This document shows, one piece after another, positions 47,909-59,300 of a stretch of 64,000 nt of DNA (its first letter is position 1; the number at the start of each line of letters is the position of its first letter). A model generated the notes under the pieces. The model saw only the letters and a list, made by a program, of their open reading frames with translations. It was not told the DNA's origin and made no database searches. The position numbers and the translations under genes were made by a program. Source of the DNA: Isoetes taiwanensis. Its lineage: Eukaryota; Streptophyta; Lycopodiopsida; Isoetales; Isoetaceae. The stretch spans positions 2,309,146-2,373,145 of the forward strand of contig JAJEKV010000087.1 of assembly GCA_021234155.1 (NCBI GenBank). Reading direction: 5' to 3'.

Positions 47909-48913
47909 ATGAAACCAAGGGCTAAGATCTCGATCTTCGTCTTCCTATCTGATTGGACTGAACTTTTTGGCGGTGGGCGGCGGGCTTCTTTGGGCGGGAT
48001 TGGAACATTTTTTTGGCGGTTCTGCTCTTCTTGGGCGGGAAAACAGACGAATCGCTCTCTTTCTTTCCTTTCTCTGTCCGGGATTTCTTCTGCTCGAATC
48101 CTGATATTTCGCCTTTCTCTGGCTTCTGATCATGGTGGGTCTTCTTCTCTGCTTCTCTTCAAAGATGAAACCTTGATCAAGCTTTGGTGTCTGTGTTTGT
48201 CCCAACATACCCCTTTGATCATACTCTGTTGCCCGACTGCTTTTCCGGATCTCCTTTTTTTCGCAGATTCATCCCTGTCCTCTTCTACCACAACTAAATT
48301 GTGTATGATGCCCCGTAAAGCTCTACTTTATGCTGTTTTTTATGTGCTCTGCGGTGGAACAGACACTGTGTTTTGCTTAGTATTGGGCTTGTTGGTGACA
48401 AGAACATGGCCTGGATCCGTGGAAAAGGAATTGCAGTTGTCTGCGCTTGCCCAATAGAGCCCTGAAACTTGAATTTTTGTGCTTTGTTTGAAACTTGAAT
48501 TTTTGTGCTTTGTTTGAAGGCCTGGACAGGTTTGAAGGTGTGTTGGTGCTAAGAACATGGTCTGGATCAGTGAAAAATGAGCATGCCCGGGATCATGTCG
48601 CACAATAATGCACGTTTCTACTGTTTGATCCAAGAATGCTTGATCTGCTAACAAGCCGAGAAACAGCCGAGAAACAGGTATCATGCATGCTTTTTTGTCT
48701 TTTGCATTTGCCCTTTTTTTTAAGTGCAGTTATGTATATAATCGTTGTTCTCTAACAACAGGTATGCAGGTGAAGCTTAACATCAATGTAGATTCTAAAA
48801 TAGGTAAAAATCATTGAACTCGTTCTTTTTTTGTATGATCTAGGCATTTTTGAACATGATTATTTTTTCCTTATGCAGATCCTGATGTAGTCTTGAAAGT
48901 AAGGATCCAATGA
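47909..48913 (+). pseudogene. Possible captured host-gene fragment with E2F-like promoter sites and splice junctions
   Basis: A G/C-rich leader (47960-48050) carries several GGCGG/GGGCGGGA motifs, including GGCGGGAAAA (48034-48043), the reverse of the E2F site TTTCCCGCC. Downstream, the short frame VKLNINVDSKI (48770-48803) ends at a donor (GTAAAA). It resumes in phase after an acceptor TTATGCAG (exon from 48879) as DPDVVLKVRIQ, then TGA. The junction spans a split Asp codon. This looks like the last two exons of a plant gene carried inside a transposon. The protein family could not be identified, and the first open frame (47909-48457) may be partly intronic. A 26-bp tandem duplication lies at 48464-48515. 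Confidence 0.35.
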
Positions 48914-49015
48914 TGCAGAAGACCCGTTTCTTATCAAAATTAAGCAACAATTGGTTGTGGGAGTATCTTTGCAACTAACAAGGGTTTAAAATTGAAAAAA
49001 TGGAACACCATTCCA

Positions 49016-49090
49016 TCTAAAAGAGTTTAGAATTGGAAAAGTGGAACATCATTCGAATTGGAAAAGTGGAACATCATTCCATCTAAAGAT
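49016..49090 (+). repeat. Short tandem duplication (~35-40 bp)
   Basis: 'gaattggaaaagtggaacatcattc' occurs twice in a row near 49030-49078. It was probably created by a single local duplication. Confidence 0.8.
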
Positions 49091-49379
49091 TGTAATGCAT
49101 TTTCTGCTTTCAAAATTATGAATTCCATGAATTTCAATGTTTTCAGTGGCATCTAAATTATTTGTATCTAATGGCTGATACCTCCATTACCTTTCCTTCC
49201 TTATTAATTAATGTTAGAATCTTAGAATTTGGATTACAATCTAATATTATTATGCCGTGTGGGTTTGTTTGGGTTCGATTCCCAAAAGGCTTCTTTATTT
49301 TAAAATAAACAAAATCAATAAAGGATCCATAGATATATTGACTTTTAAATTGTGGTATATACTAATTTTTTTTTTCAAT

Positions 49380-49600
49380 TGTGCACCACGTGTCAATATT
49401 TCATTAGTTAAAATATTGCTTTGTCATTTAAAAAAGTATGCCATGTGTTAATATTTCATTGGTTAAAAATCACATTTAAAAAGTAATAATGTGTCGAAAA
49501 AATATTTTTATTTTTAATAAATTATGCCACGTGTCAATATTATATTCGTTATATTTTTTTAAAGTATGACACGTGTCGATATTTCATTGGCCTAAAGACA
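49380..49600 (+). repeat. Tandem ~60-bp repeats, each with a CACGTGTC-type box
   Basis: Four units with core (C/T)GCCACGTGTCAATATTTCAT. CACGTGTC is exact at 49387, 49528 and 49570; the fourth (near 49442) is CATGTGTT. CACGTGTC is a G-box/ABRE, bound by plant bZIP and bHLH factors (family knowledge). Whether it acts here is unknown. Confidence 0.75.
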
Positions 49601-49639
49601 CATTGGAAACAACATCTTTCTTTTTCTATGTGTACTATT

Positions 49640-50112
49640 AGTGCTTTTTTACATGTCTTTATTTTAGAAAAACAATAGTTAGTAGCATTAAAAACAATAG
49701 CTAGATTTAAGTAACAGGTGGTACTTGGTTAAATAACATGTAATTTTTTTTAAAAAACCATCTTACTTTGACGTTGTAATTTAAGTTTACACATGTAGTA
49801 ATATCTAAACCAACGCGTGTTATTTTGATGAACAACAACGTATGGCTCGTGAAAAAAACCACAGTCACGTAAAAACCACACGTTGACAAAATTTTGCGAA
49901 AAACAATAGTGAAAAAAGGACACGTTGACAAAAAAAAAGGGTGCCAAAAAAACCACAGTGGAAATTTTCTGCAAAAAACCACTGTCTCTTTGTGCAAATC
50001 CGGATAAACGGGCCACGTGGACTTTTGGGGCCATTTTGGTGTTGTTTTTGGCATAAAACAACACTTCCGTACAAGTAAAAAACAACTGTGGACCAAAAAT
50101 TGGGGTCAGTGT
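49640..50112 (-). repeat. A/C-rich repeat (right end of the possible 8-kb element)
   Basis: Words like 'aaaaccacagt', 'aaaacaacac' and 'aaaaacaatagt' recur. It is inverse to 42.2-42.6 kb and similar to 2.7-3.5 kb. Overlapping minus-strand frames are produced by this biased composition. Confidence 0.65.
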
Positions 50113-50339
50113 GCTATGCAAGGGACTTGCTGTTTATTGGAGACAGACTTGCCTCCCAAAAATAACAACTGGCTTATGCTATGAGCAGGTCACCGGATTT
50201 AGGAAATCTAAACATATGGAGGCATTGCTAATTGTTTGGCTTATAAGGTGCAAGATCCTTCTAGGCATAGACGCCCAAGTGCTAAATCTTGTTTAGGAAA
50301 TTTTCTTAGAAAACTTTGCCATGTCTGGTTTCTTAGAAA

Positions 50340-50480
50340 GCAAAGGTGTATTCCAGAATACACATTTGCTTTCTCAGAAAAGCAAAGGTGTATTTTTTTC
50401 AAAATCCAAAGTGTATTCTGGAATACACATGTGTATTTTAGAAAAACAAAAGTGTATTCCAGAATACACTTTTGTTTTTG
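50340..50480 (-). repeat. Right subterminal array of GTATTCCRGAATAC palindromes
   Basis: Four related copies, including GTGTATTCCAGAATACAC (about 50347 and 50451) and GTGTATTCTGGAATACAC (about 50411), plus a partial one. They are separated by 'aaagcaaaagtg'-type words. It mirrors the left array at 40.13 kb. Confidence 0.8.
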
Positions 50481-50930
50481 CATTTTTTGTTTTGTGTGTC
50501 CTAGTGTGTCAAAACATGTCAAATATGCTTGAGGGAACAACTAAACGTGGAGACTTGGGACATATACCCAGTTGCAATATCTGACAAGCATATTGTTCAA
50601 TCGCACCAAACTTTGAGGGTGCCAAATTGATGTCTTGAAAAATTTCAAAGAAAGCAGTTATTATTTTTCTTCTCTATTTTGATGTTTTTGATATCTCATT
50701 TTCAGAGATTATATATTCACATCTACATTTTTGCCATTTTTAAGAGTGCTTCTTTGCAAAACATAGACTGTGACTTAATGAGGAGCCAAAATGAGGGGAA
50801 AAAAAAATTGAACCTTTTGAAATTCTCAAGTTTTTTTAAAAAAGGCCAATTTTAAGAGATTGGTGTTTTTTTAAAGGGAATCTTTGAAACGGGAGTTTTG
50901 CAACACTCCCATTTGATTTGCAACCTTGTT

Positions 50931-51155
50931 ACTCCTGCTTTCTCTCGATTGCGAGAGCTCATGTATCATCATTGATATCAAAGAGTTTTGTTCTCATCAT
51001 TGTGATCTTATTGTTTTCTTTTGTTCTCTCTTTTCTCCTTTCCTTTGTTTCTTTTGCAAATCCCGCGTGACACAGCTACCGGATTCTCCTGTTTGATCCA
51101 AGGGTCCTCACAGTAGGGCTGTCTTGCAGGAGTTCCCGAACCCAGACCCCAAACA
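50931..51155 (+). repeat. Ty3/gypsy 5' LTR, right portion
   Basis: Begins with the second ACTC copy and contains T-rich U5-like DNA. It ends ...CCAAACA one base before the primer site. A gagagctc palindrome lies at 50955. Confidence 0.6.
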
Positions 51156-51156
51156 C

Positions 51157-51174
51157 TGTCGCCGTTGCCGGGTC
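51157..51174 (+). other. Primer binding site resembling tRNA-Asp complement
   Basis: TGTCGCCGTTGCCGGGTC matches, with about two differences, the TGGCGCCGTTGCCGGGGA primer site used by many plant Ty3/gypsy elements (complement of the tRNA-Asp 3' end; established knowledge). Its position one base after the LTR's terminal CA supports the LTR boundary. Confidence 0.75.
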
Positions 51175-51202
51175 TGATTTTCTTTTCCTTCCTTCTTTTA
51201 CC

Positions 51203-52860
51203 ATGTCTGCCCGAGCTTTCACTCCGGAGGAGCTTCTTAGCCGACGGGCAATGCGTCTCGTTTGGGCGCCATCAGCGTCGAAGTTGCTCGAGATATGTAT
51301 GACCTTGCCGCTTATGATATTGAGGGAGGCCATATTCGCCTCCACGAGCTCAATCGGCGCCACCTACTCCTCGTGTTCACTCTCGCCCACGGCTCTCCTC
51401 CTCCGGTGTAAACATTGTTCCCAACCTCGGTCACCTCATCATCCACTGTTCAGCAACCTCCGGCTTCCACACACTCCGAGTGCCTACATTCATATCTCCT
51501 CTGGCCATACTCCTCTGCCTTCACAACTATCATCTCCCCCTGGCGGACTGGGTTATCCCCATGTTTCTTTCGGCCCTCCCCAGGTTCAGACATATCCTCA
51601 ATCCCCTTCTTTTCAACAAACACTTCCAGTTTACACTCTTACTGATCTCAAACCTCATGACCATGGACCCCACGATCCTCCACCACAAGAACCTCCTTTT
51701 GCACATCTTCAGGGTCTTTCTGCTCCTTTGCCACCCCATACGGAATCCATGGAAGTTCCACCCCATTATGTTCCTCCTTATACACCGCCTCTCTATGCAC
51801 AAGGTCCACAATCTTCTTTTTCAGACTCTCAAACCGACCTATCCCACTTTTTGGCAAAAGTACTAAAGGCAAACCATTGGATCAAAGTGCTCAAGCCCAC
51901 ATGGAAGAATTTGAGGCTCTGGCTGTCCTAAATGGTCACGCTCAACCTCAACTGAAGTTCCATATCTTTTCCTGCATGGATCCCCTCATCAATGGCTCAT
52001 GGCAAACAAAAGCCATTGGAAACAAAACTGGACTGAAATGAAGACTGCTTTCCTTTCTCATTATGGGACCACAGATGATGATCAACTTCTTCTCAAGCAA
52101 CTCAATGATCTTCAAAGAAGAGCCCACGGAATCGCCTTTGGGATTTTTGGATCGGATCGTCTTCACATCCTCCTCAGCAAACTTCAAGAGTACCCCATAA
52201 AGCGGATCCTAAATGCGGTTTCTCCAGGGACTTCCTCCGGCTATTCGTCTCATGACTGAATACCTGCGCCCCAAGACCTTGGAGCAGGCCATCGAACTTG
52301 TCAATCATTCAGTTAATGTTTCCTCTCGTGGTGTGGCCCTCCAGGAGCTACCCTTCATTCCTCATGTCATGGTACCTCAGACTGTAGTTCAGCCTCAACA
52401 CTCAAATCCTCAACGCTTGATCAAATTTGGTGCCACATCTGCAAATATCAAGGCCATTTGGCCAATGAGTGCAACTCCTCCAATGGCCCTCCTCATTGTA
52501 AACGCTGCAACATGTGCAATCATGCCACGGAAGAATGCACTCGTACTCATCCTACATCCTTCCGGCAAAAGATGGTCTATCAAGTCCAGACCACGCCAAA
52601 GAATGTGGGCGTCATATCAACTCAAGCAATTTCAAGCACAACCTCCTCAACAGTATCAACAATCTCAACAGCCACGGGGACAAAGCAACCGTCCTCCTTT
52701 TGATCCTGCTAAAGCTCAGTGCTATCATTATTTGGAATGGGGTCATACCACCACGGCGTGCCCTCAACTTCCTCAAGTTCAAGTCCAACTTCCAGGCACG
52801 AATCAAACCCGTCGATGCAAGCCTCCGCGGCCTATCAACTTTGGATTGCTAATGGCAAAC
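51203..52860 (+). pseudogene. Ty3/gypsy gag with zinc knuckles, frameshifted
   Basis: Starts MSARAFTPEELLSRRAM. A shift near 51262 moves the frame. A Pro-rich linker follows (51.4-51.8 kb). The retrotransposon gag core is readable across shifts: HWKQNWTEMKTAFLSHYGTT and DDDQLLLKQLNDLQRRAHG (about 51999-52130), then RFLQGLPPAIRLMTEYL (about 52214). Zinc knuckles CHICKYQGHLANEC and CKRCNMCNHATEEC fit CX2CX4HX4C. A third, CYHYLEWGHTTTAC, has Tyr in place of the second Cys. At least three frame changes are needed, so no intact protein is made. Confidence 0.85.
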
Positions 52861-53317
52861 AAGGCCCCCGTCCTGTTCTTCGAAAACCACCCCGTGTGCC
52901 ACAACAATCAAGGTATCAACCAACTCCTTCGTCCACTCCTTCTATGGATCAACAAGCTCAGGAAGAAATTTACCAAGCTCTCAATCCTCCGGTCCAACCG
53001 TCAAACTGGGTTGGTTTGGTCTCACGACAGACCAGGGCTTCACGCCCCTTGATCATTATTCCTCATGATACGCGCCCTGCTTTTGCAGTAGACAGGATCC
53101 CTCATGACGAGGAAAAAAAGGTTCACTTTGCACCAGATCTGGATAAACTCATGCCTCATGTCATGCCCAAAGTCCGACAAAGTATCCTCAACCTCATGCG
53201 TCGCCAAGGCGCTAATTGGCGAATGTACACGCAACCACCAGAGCTCAGCAGCGTCATGACATACCTCCGTCATCTCACCCTCCACGCTCTTAGACATATC
53301 CAAACATTGCAGCAGAG

Positions 53318-54097
53318 GTGGAGCTTCTCAAAGAAGTTGCTGCTTCGTTACCTCAAACTCCTGCTCCCTTGGCTCCTGCTGATCCGTTCTCTCATGTCCC
53401 TTTGGAACTCCAAGAAGAGCTCGCCAAGATCAAGATCCCTTTGAGTCTTGCCACAATTTTGAAACTCTGTCCTGCTCTCAAGGACCAGTTACCCCTACCC
53501 ACTGTTTTGGTAGGTGCAGTGGCTACCTCCACCCCCACGGTCCATGCCACGGTGGACAATCAACAAGTCAATCATGTTCAAATCGATTGAGGTAGTGCTG
53601 TCAATCTTATCACAGATAAACTCAGAAAGCAATTGGGCATCAAGCAACTTTACCGTGCCCCTTATGATATCAAGTTGGCCAATGGCCATATCACGCACCC
53701 TCAAGGCGTCACGCCACTGCTTCACATCAATATAGGCAAATTGCGATTCCCTCTCGAATTCGATGTTTGGAAAGCCGGTGAAGATCCCGGTGATTATGAA
53801 ATGTTGGTCGGCAGATTTTTTCTTCGTCAGGCCAAAAGTATTCATTTCTTGGGCCCACGGACCATTCGTCATTCTGGATGGTCATCTCAATGCTACCATG
53901 GATTTGGAAACCGGCAAGATCATATTCATTGAACATGCCGAACCTTCTCTCCTCGACCGATTCTCAAGAAGCGAGAATATCTATCGGGGTTCGGGCTCCA
54001 CCCGAAGTCGCCTCTTTCATCCTACCACGAATATCCGATCCACGGGAGAGATGACTCTGGATCAAGACCACGCTGTGGCTGCTCTGCTCGACCCTTA
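53318..54097 (+). pseudogene. Ty3/gypsy aspartic protease region with a stop in the active site
   Basis: The frame 53318-53590 ends NHVQID then TGA (53588-53590). It continues in the same frame with GSAVNLITDKLRKQLGI, so the TGA falls inside the D-x-G catalytic triplet of a retropepsin. Following motifs are LANGHITHPQGVTPLLHINIG, FDVW and MLVGRFFLRQAK. A shift near 53880 leads to ATMDLETGKIIF. The reading is cut at 54097 by the CACTA-like insertion. Confidence 0.8.
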
Positions 54098-54128
54098 CAC
54101 AACAAGAAAAGGGTCATTTAGCGACGTC
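54098..54128 (+). repeat. Left terminal inverted repeat of the CACTA-like element
   Basis: 31 bp with about five mismatches against the right terminus. It begins CACAACAAGA right after the TTA duplication. Confidence 0.9.
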
Positions 54129-54335
54129 TATAGCGACGTCTGCGGCGTCGGCGACGTCGCCGCGACGTCGCCGCGACGTCGTTAGCATTTCGTCGCATCG
54201 CGACGCGGCGTCGCATCGCGGCGTCGGCAGCGTCGCCTTCAGGCGTCGTAGCAGACGCGTGACTTCGGCGTGATTTCGGGACGTGACTCGGGCGTCCGCC
54301 GGGCGTCGCATGGGGCGTGACGTCGGCGTGCGGCG
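54120..54335. repeat. Left subterminal GACGTC/GCGTC repeats
   Basis: Very CpG-rich sequence with dense GCGACGTC, GGCGTC and CGACGTCGCCGCGACGTC words. The overlapping palindrome GACGTC is the likely unit of subterminal transposase sites (inference from CACTA biology). The sequence is unlike the surrounding A/T-rich DNA. Confidence 0.85.
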
Positions 54336-54343
54336 CGGCGTGG

Positions 54344-54376
<33 letters not shown>

Positions 54377-55059
54377 AAAGAATTTTAATAGTTAGTTACA
54401 ATATCATATACAAGAGGCAAGAGGCTAGTAGTGGCTATCTTTACGTGTTCCCCGTTAGGGGAAAACCCGTGATAGCCAATTCTATAACAATACGACCAAT
54501 ATTAGACAATGACATTGAAAGTTAACGTGAACTAAGAGTTTATAGCACTTACGAATCTATGTAAAAGCCTTTTCGGCCGCGTAACCCAAGTGAGGCGAAT
54601 TCATTTGTTTGAAGTTGCCTTGGCGGTCAGGCGGAGGCGATGTTTTTCTTGGAATCCTTTGCACGCTCGAAAGTGATCGATTGCAAGGAATACAACATGA
54701 CAAGTTAAATGTCTTATTTGAATTGAGCGAATGGCAACAAATAACAAATACCTTGATATCTTCCTTATGGCCAGATTAAGTGGTTTAGGGACCTTTGACC
54801 AATCGCCCCCAATTTTTGGCATTCGACTTCAATTTTGCAATCACTCTTTGCCTTTTCTATAAATCGATAGATTAACACAAAACAAAAGAATAAAAATAAG
54901 ACTATGACTAGGTCATGTACCTTCTTTTTTCAAGCACTCCTTCCATCATCGAAATGAGCCCCTTCCAAACTGGATTAGTCGGATTAAAAGCTAGAGTTGG
55001 CTAACATACGCTTTAGGGTTATAAGCTAGATTTGGCCACCTCTACCTAAGAATTACAAG

Positions 55060-55350
55060 AAAAGTCGACTTGGACCCGAACACCTGGTCGTCTCCACTCG
55101 TAGTGGAGCCTACCGTGCCCTTGAACAAGCCACTACAATTTTATTTTAAACCTAAAAAATAACAAGTGGTCGTGGACTTGAACCGGCATGCGTGGCCCTC
55201 TCCACTCTAGGTGGAGCCGGTAGCGCCCTTGAACAAGCCACTCCTTAACCTAGGAAAAAATATATGATCGTAGTAAAGTGGACTTGAACCGGTTACATGG
55301 TCCTCCCCACTCTAGGTGGAGCCGACCCGTGCCCTTGAACAAGCCACTCC
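55060..55350 (-). repeat. Three tandem ~106-bp repeats with a tRNA B-box-like motif
   Basis: On the minus strand each unit carries GGTTCAAGTCC or a variant (55172 and 55281 exact; 55068 degenerate), matching a pol III B box. It also has a short hairpin CTCCACCTAGAGTGGAG. GTGGCTTGTTCAAGGGC lies where an A box would be but fits poorly. It could be SINE- or tRNA-derived. No complete tRNA cloverleaf could be drawn. Confidence 0.6.
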
Positions 55351-55479
55351 ATCAATTTTTTTTAACCGCTTAAAATTATAAAAATAAAATGCAAGCGCCG
55401 ATCAACTTACCAAAAGAAGGGCGTGTGTAACAAGATCTGACGGGTCCAAATCGAAATAGAAAGCAACAAAGAGTTAGAA

Positions 55480-55830
55480 GAATAAGAACAACGAAAAAAA
55501 AAAGATCTAAGAAGAAGAAAAAAAAAAAAAAAGAAGAAGATGAAGAAATAGTAAAACAAGAAATAAAAAAAATGAATGAATCAAAGAAGAAGAGAAGGGT
55601 GGGAGAAAGAAGAGAAGGGGAAAGAGGAGAAAAAAGAAATTAGGGGAAGAAAGAGAAGAATGGAAGAAATAAGAGAATGAAATGGAAGAAGATAAAAGAA
55701 TGGAAGAATGGAAGAGTGAAATAAGGGAAGAATCGAAGAAAGAAATGAGGAAAGAAGGAAAAAGAAGAAGAATGAAGAAACAAGAAGAAGAAAAAAAAGG
55801 AAAGAGATAGAAAAAAAAAATTGAAATCTA
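55480..55830 (+). repeat. Purine-rich GAA/GGAAGAA tract
   Basis: About 350 bp of almost pure A and G ('aagaagaagaaaaaa', 'gaatggaagaa'). No gene. Such tracts can form triplex (H-) DNA. Confidence 0.9.
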
Positions 55831-55994
55831 CACTAAATCATTCAATCCAAAAAACCATTCAATCCAAAAACCATGATCTACTAACCTTAAAAAGAGTGCT
55901 TGCAAGTCGTTCAAGGTCGTAGCGCCGAAGATCGCCCAAAATAGTCGATAGAAGGAAGCCTAGGAATGGTCCCGGAAAAGACGGCCCGCGGGAC

Positions 55995-56140
55995 TGTAAA
56001 AAACACACGACGTCGCATGCGACGTCGCGACGTCGCATGCGACGTAATTTTGAAATCGTATATACGATTTCGAAATCGTATATATGGTTTAACGTCGCAT
56101 GCGACGTGCCCGCGACGTATTTTGTTATAGCGACGTCTAA
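55995..56140. repeat. Internal GACGTCGCATGCGACGTC cluster
   Basis: Several nested palindromes (GCATGCGACGTCGCGACGTC-type) and a symmetric AAATCGTATATACGATTT at about 56053. It resembles the subterminal repeats at both ends and ends at 'tatagcgacgtctaacactt'. It may mark an older internal boundary where the 1.1-kb array was joined. Confidence 0.75.
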
Positions 56141-56323
56141 CACTTTTTAATTTTTTTGGTGCCTTTTTTTCATCTGATGGTCATGAAAGTTTGTCCTTAT
56201 GCTAATTTGGACATTCCCGAGCCATATATGCAGTCAAAATCGCATTCCGGATTTAACCAATCTTCTATTGCTACTACTTACTTAATGTTTGAGCCACGGG
56301 TGGCATGTTTGAGCCTGGGGTGG

Positions 56324-59300
56324 CGGTTTGATAAGTTCTCGGGACGGATGTTGGATTTTTTGGCCCTTATCGAGCGAGGGCCCTTGAGCGAAAGGATTCA
56401 ATGGTGGGATAGGGGAACCGAGATCCGGGAGTGTGGTCTTTAGCGTCACGGCCCCGGGAGCTAGCTAGGAAAGGCTACCTTGGGAAACTTTTTGGGGCTC
56501 GCCTCTTGGGGTTCAGACTCTCCCCTCTAATGAGACGGCCTTGCAAGGTCCTGGCCTTGTTTGACTTGGGCAAGTGTGCCAGCTCGGCTGCCCAACAACA
56601 GGCTGCCCGGACCGTTCTAATGCAAATACTTTGATCTAAACCTTGTCCAGGAAATTTTGAAAACCGGCTTGTATGTTGGCGATGACTTAAGAAGCCTGCG
56701 ACAAAAAATCAGAATTTAATTCCGCATACTATGCATTAATTACGAATTTATGAATGTCTTTGCTACCGCAAAAAGCTGCCCTTTACTTCTAAGCGCCACA
56801 ACGGGAGGAGTACAGATCCAAACTCCATTCCGTCAGTTCCCTTGCTTGGCGTTCTCAAGCTGCATCTTATCGGCCAAGTCCAAGTGCAAAAGACCAAAAC
56901 TTCGGCACCCAAAACGCAAACCCCGCTAGAACACGGCAACTCATAGGGTTTACATTTGGAGGCTCTATCCTTGTCGATTCGACTAGGACCTTTGCGTCGT
57001 GTCTTGGCGTAGGGGAGTGGTGTTGATGCGCAGCACGGACCCTAAAACCATCGAAGCGGCTTGCCCCAAAAAGTCCTCTCCCGAAGGCCCGGGCGACGGA
57101 CGGGCAATTTCCCTCTCCGAATCGTGATTCGCTACGCCAATGGACTCCGGAATGTCGACATTGTCCCGGTGACCAAGTTTTCGTGGCCAAAAGACCACCC
57201 TTCTCGAGGCGTCAAACTATCTCATGTCCAACACACTCGTAGTCAATTGGCCTAGGAGGTGGCTATCGAATACTGCAACGTAGGGCGTAAGTGTTTCTTT
57301 CTTTTGCAAAACTGACTGTGAAACTTGGTCTCTAGGGTAATTTTGGCCTCGCGGACGATGTGGCGAAATCAAATCGCCATTCAGAAGCCTCCGCAATGTC
57401 TGAACGACAAAACACTTTGGTTTCTACGGTCTACCGCGGGACAGCCAGCGGTTTGATAAGTTCTCCGGACGGATGTTGGATTTTTGGACCTTATCGAGGG
57501 CGGGGCCCTTGAACGAAGGATTCAACGTCGGATAGGGGAACCAAGATCCGGAGTGTGGTCTTTAGCGTCGGGCCCGTGGGGCCGGAAAGGTGCCTCTTTG
57601 AAAACTTTTTGGGGCTCGTCTCTTGGGGTTCGGACTCTCCCCTCTAATGAGACGGCCTTGCAAGGTCCTGGCCTTGTTTGACTTGGGCAAGTGTGCCACC
57701 GACCGCCCAACAACAAAGCTGCCGGACCGTTCTAATGCAAACACTTTGATCTAAACCTTGTCCAGAAATTTTGAAAACTGGCCTGTATGTTGACGATGAC
57801 TTAGGAAGCCTGCTGACCAAAAATCAGAATTTAATTCCATACTATGCATTAATTACGAATTTATGAATGTCTTGCTACTGCAAAAGCTGCCCTTTACTTC
57901 TAACCGCCACAACGGGAGGAGTACAGATCCAAACTCCATTCCGTCGGTTCCCCTTGCGGGGTTCTCAATCGCATCTTATCGCCAAGTCCCAAGTGCAAAG
58001 GACCAAAACTTCGGCATCCAAAGCGCAAACCCCGCTAGAACCGGCAACTCATAGGGTTTACGTTTTGGAGGCTCTATCCTTGTCGATTCGGACTAGGACC
58101 TTGCGCTGTCTTGGCGAGAGGGGGTGTTGACGCTTGAGCATGGACCCTAAAACCACAGGAAGGCTTGCCCCAAAAGTCCTCTCCGAAGGCCACGCGGCGG
58201 ACGAAAGCCTTCCCTCTCGGAATCGTGATTCGGCTCGCCAATGGACTCTAATGTCGACATTGCCCTGGGGACCAAGTTTCATGGCCAAAAGACCACCCCT
58301 TCTCGAGGTAGCGTCAAACTATCTCATGTCCAACATACTCGTAGTCAATTGGCCTAGGAGGTGGCTGTCGAATACTGCAACGTAGGGCGTAAGTGTTTCT
58401 TTCTTTTGCAAAACTGACCATGCAACTTGGTCTCTAGGGTAATTTCAGCCTCCCGGACGATGTGGCGAAGTCGAATCGCCATTCCGGAGCCTCCGCAATG
58501 TCCGAACGACAAAACACTTTGGTTTCTACACCTGGCCGACCGGCGGGGCGCAGCGGTTTGATAAGTTCTCACGGACGGATGTTGGATTTTTGGACCTTAT
58601 CGGAGGCGGGGCCCTTGAACGAAGGATTCAAGCGGTCGGATAGGGGAACCGAGATCGGGAATGTGGTCTTTAGCGTCACGGGAGGGGCCGCCAGAAAGGC
58701 TGCCTCGAAACTTTTGGGGCTCGCCTCACGGGGTCGAACTCTCCCCTCTAATGAGGTGGCCTTGCAAGGTCCTGGCCTGTTTGACTTGGGCAAGTGTGCC
58801 AGCCTCGGCTGCCCAACAACAAAGCTGCCCGGACCGTTCTAATGCAAACACTTTGATCTAAATCTTGTCCAGAATTTTGAAAACTCGGCTCAGTATGTTG
58901 GCGATGACTTAGGAAGCCTGGCCGACAAAAACCAGAATTTAATTCCGTACTATGCATTAATTAGGAATTTATGAATGTCTTGCTACTGCAAAAGGCGCCC
59001 TTTACTTCTAAGCGCCACAACGGGAGGAGTACAGATCCAAACTCCATTCCGTCGATTCCCTTGCTTCGCATTCTCAACTGCATCTTATCGCCAAGTCCCA
59101 AGTGCAAAAGACCAAACTCTCGGCACCCAAAACGCAAACCCCGCTAGAACACGGCAACTCATAGGGTTTACGTTTGAGGCTCTATCCTTGTCGATTCGAC
59201 TAGGACCTTGCACCGTGTCTTGACGTGAGGGGTGGTGTTGACGCCTTGAGCACGGACCCTAAAACCACCGGAAGCCGCTTGCCCCAAAAGTCCTCTCCCG

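Noticed and set aside
49707-50121. Cys/Phe-rich minus-strand frames of over 120 codons
   Set aside because: They overlap in three frames within an A/C-biased repeat and lie in the right end of a transposon-like structure.
55060-55350. Functional tRNA genes
   Set aside because: A B-box-like motif and hairpin exist, but no proper A box or acceptor stem could be paired.
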